A stretch of 64,000 bases of DNA from assembly GCA_900318085.1 (NCBI GenBank), contig ONJF01000001.1, positions 1-64,000 on the forward strand. Direction: 5' to 3'. Position 1 is the first letter of the stretch; every line of letters starts with the position of its first letter. This DNA is from an uncultured Bacteroidales bacterium. Lineage in GTDB: Bacteria; Bacteroidota; Bacteroidia; Bacteroidales; F082. The notes beneath the pieces were generated by a model. That model saw nothing but the letters and a program-made list of their open reading frames with translations. It was not told the origin of the DNA and made no database searches. Position numbers and translations under genes: made by a program. Of the stretch, positions 1 through 8,510 are shown piece after piece.

Positions 1-116
1 ACCACCACCTCGTTAAGTACTTCGTACTTCGTGGTGTCATACACCACTTCATTGTTTTGAGCATTCACATTTGCCGCGAATAACAATGCGGCGACAACAA
101 AAGAAAATCTTTTCAT
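1..116 (-). CDS. N-terminus of a probable TonB-dependent outer membrane receptor (thiamine-related), partial
   Basis: Only the first 38 codons are present; the gene runs off the left edge. The start codon is at 116-114. A signal peptide of about 20 residues (MKRFSFVVAALLFAANVNAQ) is followed by a short acidic stretch ending VLNEVVV. This resembles the LxEVVVTGTR segment at the start of the plug domain in Bacteroidetes TonB-dependent receptors (family knowledge). The leader carries a TPP riboswitch, and in Bacteroidetes such switches commonly control thiamine outer membrane receptors with PnuT. I therefore infer a thiamine or thiamine-pyrophosphate receptor. The barrel itself is not visible, so another secreted thiamine-linked protein cannot be excluded. 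Confidence 0.6.
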   Translation of the reverse strand, partial: MKRFSFVVAALLFAANVNAQNNEVVYDTTKYEVLNEVV

Positions 117-164
117 CTCTTGAGCTTTTAGTTTAATAAAATGTGAAGGGGAATGCTTGAATCT

Positions 165-257
165 ATCCAATCCCTACGCCGGCATTACCCGGATCAGGTT
201 AGAGGGTATGTTCTCAGCCTTTTCACCCTGCCGAAGCAGGGAAGGCACCCCTTTGTA
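165..257 (-). promoter_or_regulatory. TPP (THI element) riboswitch
   Basis: On the minus strand the conserved THI blocks occur in order: GGGGTGCC (251-244), a P3 hairpin (CCCTGCTTCGGCAGGG), CTGAGA (217-212), ACCC, then CCTGATCCGGGTAATGCC (about 198-181) and GCGTAGGGA (179-171). This matches the canonical TPP aptamer. It sits about 50 nt upstream of the receptor start at 116, so it should repress that gene when thiamine pyrophosphate is abundant. No clear transcription terminator is visible between aptamer and start, so control may act on translation. Confidence 0.95.
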
Positions 258-266
258 ATTCTGCGG

Positions 267-274
267 CAAAAATA
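267..274 (-). promoter_or_regulatory. Bacteroidetes -7 box for the riboswitch transcript
   Basis: TATTTTTG on the minus strand lies directly upstream of the TPP aptamer, placing the transcription start about 5 nt before it. No clear -33 TTG is seen. Confidence 0.6.
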
Positions 275-306
275 CAGCTTTTTTCGGAACGCTGATAAAA
301 AAGTGT

Positions 307-314
307 TATTTTTG
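307..314 (+). promoter_or_regulatory. -7 box for the four-helix-bundle gene
   Basis: TATTTTTG on the plus strand is 23 bp upstream of the start at 338. It is divergent from the riboswitch promoter. Confidence 0.55.
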
Positions 315-337
315 CTGACAAAACAAAGGCACATGAG

Positions 338-1075
338 ATGCAGATTAATAGGTTTGGATATTATTGGCTGGATACATGGGTGATGGCCAATGTCATACAA
401 TTGGCTACGCAAGACTTTTGCGCCCGCAATCTCAACCACATCAACGACCCTTGCGGGCGGCAGTACGACCAAATGACACAGGCGGCACGGTCTGTTCCCG
501 CCAATATTGCTGAAGGCAATTCGCGTCATTCAACTTCAAAAGAAACTGAAATGCGTCTCACGGATGTGGCTCGTGCAAGTTTGGCAGAACTAGCCAACGA
601 CTATGTGAATTGGCTCATGCGACATGAGGAGATTCCATGGTCGGTGAAGTCAGAAGAACACCAAAATGTAAGCAATATCCCCCTCGACCGACCCACTTAT
701 AAAGACGACGTGCAACACCTCAGCAGCATTCACATCCTGAAGCAGAAGCACAAGTTTGATGCATGGCTTTGCTCCAAAAACTCAATGACAGAAGCCAACT
801 GTTTGCTTGTCCTTTGCAATCGCCTCATTATGATGCTGGGCAAACAAATTGAGAACCAACTTGAGGCATTCAAAGAAGAAGGGGGCTTTGCTGAAGCATT
901 GTCAGCTGAAAGGCTAGCCTGCAGGGCGGAGCAAAGTGCTCAAAACGATGCTCCCATTTGTCCAAAATGCGGTAAGCCGATGATAAAGCGTATGGCAAAA
1001 AAGGGTAAAAACGCTGGTAATGCCTTTTGGAGTTGCTCAAGCTATCCAGAATGTGATGGAACAAGGAGCATTTGA
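338..1075 (+). CDS. Four-helix-bundle protein with C-terminal topoisomerase-type C4 zinc finger
   Basis: This 245-residue protein has two parts. Residues about 5-165 match the 23S rRNA intervening-sequence/S23 four-helix-bundle family, with the hallmark segments QMTQAARSVPANIAEGNSR and TSKETEMRL. Residues about 205-245 form a C4 zinc ribbon of the topoisomerase I type (CPKCGKPM...FWSCSSYPECDGT). The combination matches the family usually annotated as 'four helix bundle suffix domain' proteins in Bacteroidetes. The role is unknown; nucleic-acid binding is an inference from the zinc ribbon. The start is supported by the -7 box at 307-314 and by homology beginning right after it. It is monocistronic and convergent with the next gene. 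Confidence 0.85.
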   Translation: MQINRFGYYWLDTWVMANVIQLATQDFCARNLNHINDPCGRQYDQMTQAARSVPANIAEGNSRHSTSKETEMRLTDVARASLAELANDYVNWLMRHEEIPWSVKSEEHQNVSNIPLDRPTYKDDVQHLSSIHILKQKHKFDAWLCSKNSMTEANCLLVLCNRLIMMLGKQIENQLEAFKEEGGFAEALSAERLACRAEQSAQNDAPICPKCGKPMIKRMAKKGKNAGNAFWSCSSYPECDGTRSI

Positions 1076-1100
1076 CAATTCCGGTAGATTCTTTCGTAAT

Positions 1101-1130
1101 ATCGTAATGACGGAATAACGACATTACGAT
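1101..1130. other. Inverted repeat between convergent genes
   Basis: ATCGTAATG (1101-1109) and CATTACGAT (1122-1130) form a 9-bp stem with a 12-nt loop between the stop codons at 1075 and 1147. It could end transcription in both directions, but there is no strong T tract. Confidence 0.35.
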
Positions 1131-1146
1131 AATCACAAGGAGATGA

Positions 1147-2238
1147 TCAAAAACCTATTAGATAACACAAATACCCGCAAACTGCCGCCACCAAGGCATT
1201 AACTATCTTTGCTTTCAAGAAACTTCTTTTGCTCTCGGCGAGCAAAGGCAACGAGGCATGACCGTCCTGTGAGATGGAGCTGGCCAACAGCACCGAGAAG
1301 GGCACTGTGCCCGTGGCAAACAAGGTGACAAACAGCAAATGCGGCCCCGACTCTGGGATGATGCCCACCAAGACGGCCAACAGGATCATCCACGGGATGT
1401 TGTTGCTGATAAGGGTTTCAATGTCAAAGTAATGCAGCCCGACCTGGATGATAAACAAGGCACCGAAGGTCCAGAGGAAGATGCTCAAGAAATGCTTGCG
1501 GATGATGTGTTCCCAGAGGTGCTCCTTGACGACATGCTCGGGTGCCGTGGCGATGAACCACACTACGAAGAGGCTCACTACGGCGAAGATGAGGTTCATC
1601 CAGTATTCGTCGAAGATATTCAGCTGGGTGTGGACGGCTTCCTCGTGTTCATGTTCGTGCTCCAGCATGCCGAAGGCGAGGGCAGCGATGAACAGGATGA
1701 CGCCAAGCAGCAGGGCGATACGCTCTGCGCTGGCGTGGCGCATGTTGCGGAACGATGCTTTCTCAGGTTGGTGCGTCTCGTCATGGTGGTCTTCGTCATG
1801 GATCTGGTAGCCGTCCTCGCAGCCTTCGTGGTGGGCTTCGTTGTTCGACTTGGAGAACCTGTCCACCAGCCATCCCACGAGGATGGCGATGGCGAACAAG
1901 ATTGCCATCAGTAGCAGGGCCTCCTTGGGAATCATGGCAAGCATGACGAAAGCTTCGTCGCCCGATGAGGCAATCATCATGGCGATCAAGGCGCCGAAGC
2001 TCAACAGCTTGTGCGAATACATCGACACGGCGGCAAAACCGCCCATACAGCCGGGGATGATGCCCAAACCCGCGCCCAAAACCACTTGTCCGAAGCGGTT
2101 TTGACGTAGCCGCGAGAACCATTTCCCGTGAGAATGGATGTTGACATACTCGATCATCAGCATCATAATAATCACCAGACCAGTGATTAAGACGCTGTTT
2201 CTCAGCACATCCAAAAACAAATGCAAAAACTCGTGCAT
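1147..2238 (-). CDS. ArsP_2-family heavy-metal/manganese permease-like membrane protein
   Basis: This integral membrane protein (363 residues from the ATG at 2238) has about ten predicted hydrophobic segments. It resembles the 'putative manganese transporter / 10TM heavy-metal exporter' family (ArsP_2). Conserved small-residue patches such as GIIPGCMGGFAAV (about 60-75) and GIIPESGPHLLF (about 290-300) look like paired re-entrant transport motifs. Two His/Asp/Glu-rich loops (around HHEGCEDGYQIHDEDHHD and EHEHEHEE) could bind metal ions. An upstream in-frame TTG at 2259 would add 7 residues, but the ATG is preferred. The substrate is inferred from the family only. The gene is divergent from rimM. 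Confidence 0.75.
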   Translation of the reverse strand: MHEFLHLFLDVLRNSVLITGLVIIMMLMIEYVNIHSHGKWFSRLRQNRFGQVVLGAGLGIIPGCMGGFAAVSMYSHKLLSFGALIAMMIASSGDEAFVMLAMIPKEALLLMAILFAIAILVGWLVDRFSKSNNEAHHEGCEDGYQIHDEDHHDETHQPEKASFRNMRHASAERIALLLGVILFIAALAFGMLEHEHEHEEAVHTQLNIFDEYWMNLIFAVVSLFVVWFIATAPEHVVKEHLWEHIIRKHFLSIFLWTFGALFIIQVGLHYFDIETLISNNIPWMILLAVLVGIIPESGPHLLFVTLFATGTVPFSVLLASSISQDGHASLPLLAESKRSFLKAKIVNALVAAVCGYLCYLIGF

Positions 2239-2272
2239 GGGTCGAAAAATGAGCCGCAAAAATAATAATTAT

Positions 2273-2280
2273 TATCTTTG
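2273..2280 (+). promoter_or_regulatory. -7 box for rimM-trmN6
   Basis: TATCTTTG matches the TAnnTTTG consensus. It lies 174 bp upstream of rimM, so the transcript would carry the inverted repeat at 2326-2412 in its leader. Confidence 0.55.
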
Positions 2281-2325
2281 CACCGAAAAAGAAATAGGAT
2301 CGGGATAACGAAACCTATCCTTTAA

Positions 2326-2412
2326 GCGTCATTGCGGACCTGATCCGCAATCTCCTGAACATTGGGCTGTCCTTCTTGTGCAGGAGATGGCGGATGTCCC
2401 TCCGCCATGACG
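2326..2412. repeat. Long inverted repeat with mini-hairpins in each arm
   Basis: The left arm (2326-2357) begins GCGTCATTGCGG and ends ATCTCCTG. The right arm (2381-2412) begins CAGGAGATGGCGG and ends CCGCCATGACG, its approximate reverse complement. Each arm contains its own small palindrome (GCGG...CCGC and GGCGG...CCGCC). A related copy of one arm is at 28262-28292. It lies in the rimM leader. Confidence 0.8.
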
Positions 2413-2454
2413 AAAGGGAAGGAGTAGTTCTTCTCGGTCAGTTATCGGTGAAAT

Positions 2455-2979
2455 ATGAAAAAAGAAGATTGTTTTTACCTCGGCAAGATCGCCAAGACCC
2501 ATGGCCTGAAAGGGGAGGTGACCATTAAACTGGATGCCGACGACCCTTCAGCATACCTCGAAATGAAGCATTTCTTCCTCGAAATCAACAAGGTGCTGAC
2601 GCCTTTCTTTGTGGAGAAGATAACCCCGAATGGCGACAAGTTCTTTGTCCAAGTGCAGGACATCAAGACTGTCGAACAGGCACAGAATCTGGTGGGAAAG
2701 TCCGTGTACTTACCTTTGGAAATGCTGCCCAAGTTAAGTGGCAAGCAGTTCTATTATCATGAGATCGTGGGCTTCACGGTGGTCGACACGGAGAAGGGAG
2801 AGCTGGGCCCCGTCACCGAGGTGCTGGAATATCCCACACAGGCCATTCTACAGGTGATGAAGGACAAGAAGGAGGTTCTCATCCCGATTTTGGAACAAGT
2901 GATCCAGAATGTCGACCGCGACAAGAAAGTCCTCACCATCACTGCCCCCGAAGGCTTGATCGACATGTACTTGCAATGA
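2455..2979 (+). CDS. rimM: Ribosome maturation factor RimM
   Basis: This 174-residue protein has the normal RimM length. The N-terminal RimM barrel starts with the typical LGKIAKTHGLKGEV segment (residues 9-22), and the C-terminal PRC-like barrel includes FYYHEIVGF and LIPILEQVIQNVD. RimM binds S19 in the 30S head and assists 16S rRNA processing and late 30S assembly. The stop overlaps the start of trmN6 by 4 bp (ATGA), so the two are probably translationally coupled. Confidence 0.95.
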   Translation: MKKEDCFYLGKIAKTHGLKGEVTIKLDADDPSAYLEMKHFFLEINKVLTPFFVEKITPNGDKFFVQVQDIKTVEQAQNLVGKSVYLPLEMLPKLSGKQFYYHEIVGFTVVDTEKGELGPVTEVLEYPTQAILQVMKDKKEVLIPILEQVIQNVDRDKKVLTITAPEGLIDMYLQ

Positions 2980-3689
2980 CCGACGCGCGCCCATTCCACT
3001 TCAAGCATTTCAGCCTCTTCCATCATCGCTCGACGATGAAGGTGGGGACGGATGCCATATTGTTGGGGCGCTGGACCGAAGTCAGGCCGACGGATGTGGT
3101 ACTGGATATTGGCACAGGCTGTGGTCTGCTGCCGCTGATGCTATCGCAGAAAGGTGTGGCTCACGTGGACGCCGTTGACATCGACAAGGCCTCTATTGAA
3201 GAGGCGACGGTCAACTTTGAGGCCTCGCAGTGGCGCGAGCATCTGAAGGCTTTTTGTGTCGATATCGTTGATTTCTATACGGAAAAGAAATACGACCTCA
3301 TCGTCTCCAATCCTCCTTATTTCAACCGTTTCTCGAAATGCGACTCGGAGCGGAAGAGTCGTGCAAGGCACAATGACGCAGGCTTGTCATACGCTACGAT
3401 ATGCCATGAGGTCGGTCGTTTGATGCAGCCTGATGGGCGTTTTGCCTTGGTGCTGCCCGCCGATGTGTCAATGGAGTTTCTGGATACCGCGGAGCGTAAC
3501 GGCCTTTATCTTCACAAAAGGATGACCATTGTGCCAATAGCGGGGAAGGAGCCCAACCGTGTCAATCTGGAATTGGGTTTCGAAAAAAGCAATAATGTAT
3601 TCGAGGAAACCTTCGTCATCCGTGATGAAGACAAGCGTTTCACGGCGCAATACAATGAATTCCTGAAGGATTACTATCTAGGCCTTTAA
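2976..3689 (+). CDS. trmN6: tRNA1(Val) A37 N6-methyltransferase (TrmN6/YfiC family)
   Basis: This 237-residue class I SAM-dependent methyltransferase has motif I DIGTGCGLLPLM (about residues 45-56), an acidic motif II (VDAVDID) and the N6-adenine signature NPPYF (about residue 112). The N-terminal FHFKHFSLFHHRSTMKVGTD is typical of the YfiC/TrmN6 group, which methylates A37 of tRNA1(Val). It overlaps rimM by 4 bp, giving a two-gene RNA/ribosome maturation operon. A related RNA N6-adenine methylase specificity cannot be excluded. Confidence 0.9.
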   Translation: MTDARPFHFKHFSLFHHRSTMKVGTDAILLGRWTEVRPTDVVLDIGTGCGLLPLMLSQKGVAHVDAVDIDKASIEEATVNFEASQWREHLKAFCVDIVDFYTEKKYDLIVSNPPYFNRFSKCDSERKSRARHNDAGLSYATICHEVGRLMQPDGRFALVLPADVSMEFLDTAERNGLYLHKRMTIVPIAGKEPNRVNLELGFEKSNNVFEETFVIRDEDKRFTAQYNEFLKDYYLGL

Positions 3690-3690
3690 T

Positions 3691-3720
3691 CTCTAAACTC
3701 TACACTCTAAACTCTCAACT
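3691..3720. repeat. Heptamer array (CTCTAAA type)
   Basis: Four 7-bp units in register: CTCTAAA, CTCTACA, CTCTAAA, CTCTCAA. It fills the whole gap between the convergent stop codons at 3689 and 3719. Relatives are at 31929, 47849 and 52323. Confidence 0.8.
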
Positions 3721-4576
3721 ATTTCTTCGTCACTTCCTTATTCGCCTTGGCACGGCGTTCGTTGAACATGTATACCACCCTCAATGTCAAGGTCTCGTTG
3801 TATTGGTGTTGAAGTGGCTGCACACGGCGGTCGTCGATCTTCAGGTGGGTCTCGGCCTGGTCCTTATAGAAGAGGCGTGTGCGGATGGGCACCAGCGAAT
3901 ACTGGTAGCGTAGTTCGGCGTGGATGCCTTCCCAGATACGCACTCTCAAGTCGGCGCAGATGCTGAAATCGTGGGGGCGGTAGCTGACCGAGTTTTCGAT
4001 GACAGAAGGGACCTGTGTCTCGATGTCCTCGGTTTGGGAGTAGCCGGCTTGTGAAATATAATCGCTAAGTTCATATATGTCTTTGACCTTGCTGATATCG
4101 GGGAAGTTGGGGTTGTCCTCCCTCCAGTGCAGGTTGCCGTCGCCGATGGCGATGGCGGTGGGGATGCCATTGGTCGCCTCCTTTAGTCCGACCAAACGGC
4201 CGTAGGAGACACCAAGACCGACGCTGAAGCGGTCCTTGTCGGTCAGATAGACCATGACAGGCACTTCGGCGTAGTTGAGGCGCAGGTCGTAGGTGCCGGT
4301 ATAGAGGCCGAGATGCTGGTTGATGGAGTCGCCCTTATAGGCGCCTTTTTGGCCGAAGAGTACCTCAAGCCCGACATCCATCCAACTCGTGATGGGTACC
4401 AAGGCTCCGGCGCCAGCGTGGACGCCAAAGCGTCTGAAGGCATAGCATTCGTCGCCGTCGACTTGGGTGGTGTTGCCGCCTACAAACACCTCGCCTTTGA
4501 CGATTTGGGCATGGAGCAGGGTAGGAGTGGCACAGGTGAAGGCCAGCAAAAGGGCAAGTATTCTAAATCGTTTCAT
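3719..4576 (-). CDS. Outer membrane beta-barrel protein (porin-like)
   Basis: This 285-residue protein has a signal peptide (MKRFRILALLLAFTCATPTLLHAQ, cleavage near residue 24). The mature part alternates aromatic and polar residues in short strands: GVHAGAGALVPI, MDVGLEVLFGQKGAY, LNYAEVPVMVYL, FSVGLGVSYGRLVGL. It ends with LTLRVVYMF followed by a short basic tail. This fits the OMP beta-barrel (PorT-like) group common in Bacteroidetes. The specific function is unknown. A TAATTTTG box upstream (4634-4641) suggests its own promoter. It lies downstream of, and on the same strand as, a C10 protease. Confidence 0.75.
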   Translation of the reverse strand: MKRFRILALLLAFTCATPTLLHAQIVKGEVFVGGNTTQVDGDECYAFRRFGVHAGAGALVPITSWMDVGLEVLFGQKGAYKGDSINQHLGLYTGTYDLRLNYAEVPVMVYLTDKDRFSVGLGVSYGRLVGLKEATNGIPTAIAIGDGNLHWREDNPNFPDISKVKDIYELSDYISQAGYSQTEDIETQVPSVIENSVSYRPHDFSICADLRVRIWEGIHAELRYQYSLVPIRTRLFYKDQAETHLKIDDRRVQPLQHQYNETLTLRVVYMFNERRAKANKEVTKK

Positions 4577-4633
4577 TTTCGTTTCGTTTGGGTAGATAAC
4601 TTGATTGTCTCGCTTTTATTGCGAAACAGCATG

Positions 4634-4641
4634 CAAAATTA
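4634..4641 (-). promoter_or_regulatory. -7 box for the outer membrane barrel gene
   Basis: TAATTTTG on the minus strand is about 58 bp upstream of the start at 4576. Confidence 0.45.
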
Positions 4642-4652
4642 CAAATTCATTT

Positions 4653-7100
4653 TCAATTGAGGTGTTGCCCGGTGATGTTGTATCGTTTCCCATCCTTGAT
4701 GATGATGATTTGGCCGTCTTCAAGCACTTTTTGGACTTGTTGTTGAGGCACTTCTAAGCCGTCGTTTTCATCGATGCCGTAGTCCGTCTTCTCGATGAAG
4801 TCGGACCAGATGATTTCTGATTCTGTGCCGTTGAAATAAACTTCACTGATGCCGAAACGATAACCTCCTGCAATCGCATTATTCCAAGAATGGTCGATGA
4901 AAGACGTTCCTGTGACCTGGTCGGCAAGCATCACGATGTTTCCTTCGCTGTCGCTACGATATAGATTATAGTGCTTGATTCGAGCGAGGTGACAATCAAT
5001 TTCAAAAATACTGATGACACTGCTTTCTAAATTGTAATTGTATGAGGTAACAAACAGGGCGTCCTTGCCTTCGTATTTTCCAATGCAAGCGCTTCCAATG
5101 AGAGTTGAGTAATTCAATGGAGCCATGTAAAGGTCGTTGAAGCTTCCGTCGTAGGTGCTGTAATTTCTAACAGTACGGTTGCCAACTATCAATAAATGTA
5201 AATTGCCGTCTTCGGCGATGATGCTGCCAAATCCTTTAATATTTGCGGTTGACAATATAACTCCGTCGCATATCATTTCGCCTTGGCGGTTAACAAGCTC
5301 TATTTTTTTGAGGAGAAACTCTTTTAACCAGAAACTGTCGTTTGTAGCATCGTATGCACAATAATCAGGTCTATAGTTCATGTTAATGCTGTCCACTATG
5401 GTTTTGTGGGTAAAGTCGGTTAAATAAAGATACAAGGAGTAAATGCGGTTATTCCCGAAATAAATAGAACTGCCGTCGCTTGTTATGTTGAGGGCATACA
5501 CGTCTTCTAGTTCAAACAAATCTACCAAATCGCCATTCGAGGTGTATTTCCTCAGTACTGAAAATGGTTTTCCCAAGTCATCGTATCTGTTATGATGGGT
5601 ATAAAGGTATTCGCCATCTGTGGTCAGACTTCCCACCTCTCCGCTGATGTCCAATTGTTTCAAAAGGTTCCATTCATGGATGCTGTCATAGTTCCATGTC
5701 AAGTTGACGTATGGGCTGTTCACGTCGTTCGTGTCGGGTGCATGTAATGCTTGTATTTCCTTAAGGGGCTTAAGAGAGAAGTGTGCTTCGACGTCGTTGA
5801 TGTCGGCATTGACCACAAACGAGTATGACCTGTTGTAGGAAATGATATTCTCGCCTTTCTTCCAGTAACTAAACGTACTGTTGCCGTTAGGCACTGCAGT
5901 AAGCGTGCATTGCTCACCGATATGGTATTCGCCGGAGCCTTCAACGGTACCAAGGGTGGGCGGATAAGCCGTGGCAGAGACTGTCCAGGGCTCGTATTGG
6001 GGATTGATGTCGAAGATAGCGAAGTTTCTCTCGTTGAAGCTGTATCCGATGGGATCCAGGTTTCCCAAGGCGAAATAACCATTGGCACATCCCCAACCCC
6101 AGTTGAAGTGCAGCAGGTCGTTGTCGTCGTATCCGTCGCAAACGAAGGCATGGCTGCCTTGGTCGCCTTTGCCTCCATAATACACTGGTTGCTGTAAGTC
6201 GAGACAGGCCCTTAGCATAGAAATCCATACTTCGTCGCTGTAATTACTGCGTGATTCGAAATGGAGACGCCTTGAATAATTGAAATAACGTATCAGCGCT
6301 TTAGGAACGTCATGTGATTCAGAGCCAGAGCCATTTGATGTGTATTTCATGTCCACTGCAACGCCGCAATGGTACAGCAGTGTGGCCACGGCCTCAATCT
6401 CGGCCTCACTTGAGTTGTCGGTCAGTGAATCGGGCATGTGCTCCCAATCGTAAGTGGTGTTGCCGAAGTCAGCCGATAGGGTGGTGCCGGAAAGGGTGTA
6501 GGAATGAGCACCCCAGCCTGTGGAGGGATAGCCCCAATAATGCATGATCTGTCCCATGGCCACGGCAACGCAACCCACCTCGGCATGGTCGCAGGGACCG
6601 GTCATGGTGGGGCAGAGGCTGTTGTAGAGGCAGCCTTGATGCCATTTCTCGGTCAGCAAGGGCCCGACTGTTTTGGTGGATTTGCTTTCGTTGAGTCGAC
6701 CTGTGGCTTTCACGAGTTCCCATTGCTTTGCTGTGCCCTTGTCTGCAATGATTTGGTTTTCGATGCCATATTGTATTCTTGATACAAAATCGAGCAAGTG
6801 GTCCTCCATCTGCATGGGAATGTCATTCGGGTCGAAGCGGCCTTCGTGGGAATAGCCGATGATGGGTGTCTCGCAGTCGTCGGCAGCCACGATGACGAAG
6901 CCGTCGTCGGTGTTGAAGACATAGAATGCAGCAATATTTTGGTCCGTTTGGTAAGTGGAGACTAATTGCACATTGCTTGCTCCCATGAACTTGGCGGCGA
7001 CGGATTGCGCTATTTGCAAGTCAACAGGATGAGCAGTTAAAGTATGATGCAACCCGAAAACAGCAATGATAAGAGAAAGAATATTTGTCAGTTTATTCAT
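4653..7100 (-). CDS. Secreted C10-family (streptopain-like) cysteine protease, paralogue 1
   Basis: This 815-residue secreted protease has a signal peptide (about 1-23), then a Spi/propeptide-type domain (24-110, with GFVIVAADD and PIIGYSHEG). The peptidase C10 domain carries Cys177 in EVGCVAVAMGQIMHYWG, His317 in GSHAFVCDGY, and the oxyanion/Asn-Trp region FNWGWG (332-337). Next come an InlB-type bacterial repeat (about 365-445) and a long beta-propeller-like region. The C-terminus ends in a short conserved tail, IIKDGKRYNITGQHLN. Residues are in the order expected for streptopain and interpain. It probably degrades host or dietary protein outside the cell. It is closely related to the protein at 12949-15336. 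Confidence 0.9.
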   Translation of the reverse strand: MNKLTNILSLIIAVFGLHHTLTAHPVDLQIAQSVAAKFMGASNVQLVSTYQTDQNIAAFYVFNTDDGFVIVAADDCETPIIGYSHEGRFDPNDIPMQMEDHLLDFVSRIQYGIENQIIADKGTAKQWELVKATGRLNESKSTKTVGPLLTEKWHQGCLYNSLCPTMTGPCDHAEVGCVAVAMGQIMHYWGYPSTGWGAHSYTLSGTTLSADFGNTTYDWEHMPDSLTDNSSEAEIEAVATLLYHCGVAVDMKYTSNGSGSESHDVPKALIRYFNYSRRLHFESRSNYSDEVWISMLRACLDLQQPVYYGGKGDQGSHAFVCDGYDDNDLLHFNWGWGCANGYFALGNLDPIGYSFNERNFAIFDINPQYEPWTVSATAYPPTLGTVEGSGEYHIGEQCTLTAVPNGNSTFSYWKKGENIISYNRSYSFVVNADINDVEAHFSLKPLKEIQALHAPDTNDVNSPYVNLTWNYDSIHEWNLLKQLDISGEVGSLTTDGEYLYTHHNRYDDLGKPFSVLRKYTSNGDLVDLFELEDVYALNITSDGSSIYFGNNRIYSLYLYLTDFTHKTIVDSINMNYRPDYCAYDATNDSFWLKEFLLKKIELVNRQGEMICDGVILSTANIKGFGSIIAEDGNLHLLIVGNRTVRNYSTYDGSFNDLYMAPLNYSTLIGSACIGKYEGKDALFVTSYNYNLESSVISIFEIDCHLARIKHYNLYRSDSEGNIVMLADQVTGTSFIDHSWNNAIAGGYRFGISEVYFNGTESEIIWSDFIEKTDYGIDENDGLEVPQQQVQKVLEDGQIIIIKDGKRYNITGQHLN

Positions 7101-7120
7101 CTTAAAAGGTGTTTTGGGCG

Positions 7121-7151
7121 CAAAAATAGGTGCTTTATTTTAAAAAAGCAA
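7121..7151 (-). promoter_or_regulatory. Promoter of C10 protease paralogue 1
   Basis: A -33 TTG (7151-7149) and a -7 TATTTTTG (7128-7121) are separated by 20 bp. This is the best full match to the Bacteroidetes promoter in this part of the window. Confidence 0.7.
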
Positions 7152-7163
7152 GTGTTTTTATGT

Positions 7164-8510
7164 TTATCGTCCGCTCAAATCATGGTACCGACGGCGGGCG
7201 GAGAGGTAGGTGATCTGTCGGTCGGTGATGGCATTTTTGGCCTGCAAAAGCAGCGCGTGGGCCTCCAACACATCGGTGATGGTGTTCATGCCGGCGCGGT
7301 AGTTGAGCTCGGCGAGGCGGTAGTTCTCTTGGGCCATGTCAAGGGCTGACTTGTCGGATTGCAACAAGGCATCGGCTTCCACCATTTGGTTGTAGGCCTG
7401 CTTTACCTGCAAGCCCATCTTCTCGGTCAGGTCTTGCTGCATCAACTCCGCTTCGCGGATGGCGATGTCGTGCTCTTTCAGCTTGTGCGAGGTCTCCCAC
7501 CACTGCGACAACGGAATCGACACTTGGGCCAGGGCGATGGCGTTGGCTTTGTATCTGCGGATGAGAAAACCGTATGCGAATGTGCCACCTACGCCGACTT
7601 GGGGTAAGGCTTCTCCCAAAGTCAGTTTCTTGCGTAGTCGCTCCGCGTCGACCTGAAGTTGCAGAAGCTGATGCTCTGGCCGGACGAAGTCTTCGTTGAC
7701 GACAGAGAGTGTTGGGTTGGATGCGAAACCGGCAGTGTCGAGGGTCAAACCCGCTTCGGGGTATTCTATACCGATTTGCTGGCAGAGCAGTTGTGAGGCC
7801 AAGACGATGCCGTTGCCGAGTTGCATCTGCTTGGCTTTCAGTTCGTTTTGCTTCAAAGAAAGACGGAGTTTGTCGCTTTTGGTGATGAGGCCGGCTCTCA
7901 AAGCCACATCAACGATGCGTTCAAGGCTGTCGGTGAGTGCAAGCGCCGATTCCAAGGTATGCACTTTGTCCTTCAAGCCCAGCACAAGGTAATAGGACGA
8001 CTCGATGTTTTCGAGCATGTCGCGCTCCGAGACCTCGGCTTTCAGTCGGGCAGCTTCGACACCGACATTGGCCAGTCTGTTGCCGTTCATGATGCGTCCG
8101 CCAGCATATACGGGCACCAAGGCGGTGGCATTCACGCTGTGACCTGCTTGCATGAGATTGATTTCAGTCGGCAATCCCATATTGAGGCCTTCAGGGTCGT
8201 TCAGCGAGGTGATGAGTGCTGAAAGAAAAGCGCTCAAGTCATCGTCTTGAATGTCGTTGATGCCAAATTCGATAAAAGGACGGGCGGAAAAAAAGCCTAT
8301 GGAGGAAATCGACACTTGTGGGAAGTACTTGGTGAAGACCTGTGCCTTGACCTGCTGCGCTTTCTCGATTTCCAGCTGGGCGGTCTGCATCTGCACATTA
8401 TTAGCCTTGGCCAAGGCGAAGCAAGAGTCGAGCGTCAGCACTGGGGTTTGGGCTTTTGCCCCTGTGATCAATAGGGCAAAGAGTAGGATGATGATATGGC
8501 TTTTATTCAT
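7164..8510 (-). CDS. TolC-family outer membrane efflux protein
   Basis: This 448-residue protein has a signal peptide (about 1-20, ending TGAKAQ). It has the duplicated OEP coiled-coil organisation: long helical segments with LALTDSLERIVDVALRAGL and QENYRLAELNYRAGMNTITDVLEA, the latter a signature near the end of the second repeat. It forms the outer membrane exit duct for the RND pump encoded just upstream. Its start overlaps the pump stop by 4 bp, so translation is coupled. It is the third gene of the adaptor-pump-duct operon. Confidence 0.92.
   Translation of the reverse strand: MNKSHIIILLFALLITGAKAQTPVLTLDSCFALAKANNVQMQTAQLEIEKAQQVKAQVFTKYFPQVSISSIGFFSARPFIEFGINDIQDDDLSAFLSALITSLNDPEGLNMGLPTEINLMQAGHSVNATALVPVYAGGRIMNGNRLANVGVEAARLKAEVSERDMLENIESSYYLVLGLKDKVHTLESALALTDSLERIVDVALRAGLITKSDKLRLSLKQNELKAKQMQLGNGIVLASQLLCQQIGIEYPEAGLTLDTAGFASNPTLSVVNEDFVRPEHQLLQLQVDAERLRKKLTLGEALPQVGVGGTFAYGFLIRRYKANAIALAQVSIPLSQWWETSHKLKEHDIAIREAELMQQDLTEKMGLQVKQAYNQMVEADALLQSDKSALDMAQENYRLAELNYRAGMNTITDVLEAHALLLQAKNAITDRQITYLSARRRYHDLSGR

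Noticed and set aside
1339-1914. A 191-residue plus-strand frame opposite the heavy-metal permease gene.
   Set aside because: It lies wholly inside the antisense of a well-supported membrane protein gene and has a biased, charge-rich composition typical of antisense frames. No promoter or family match.
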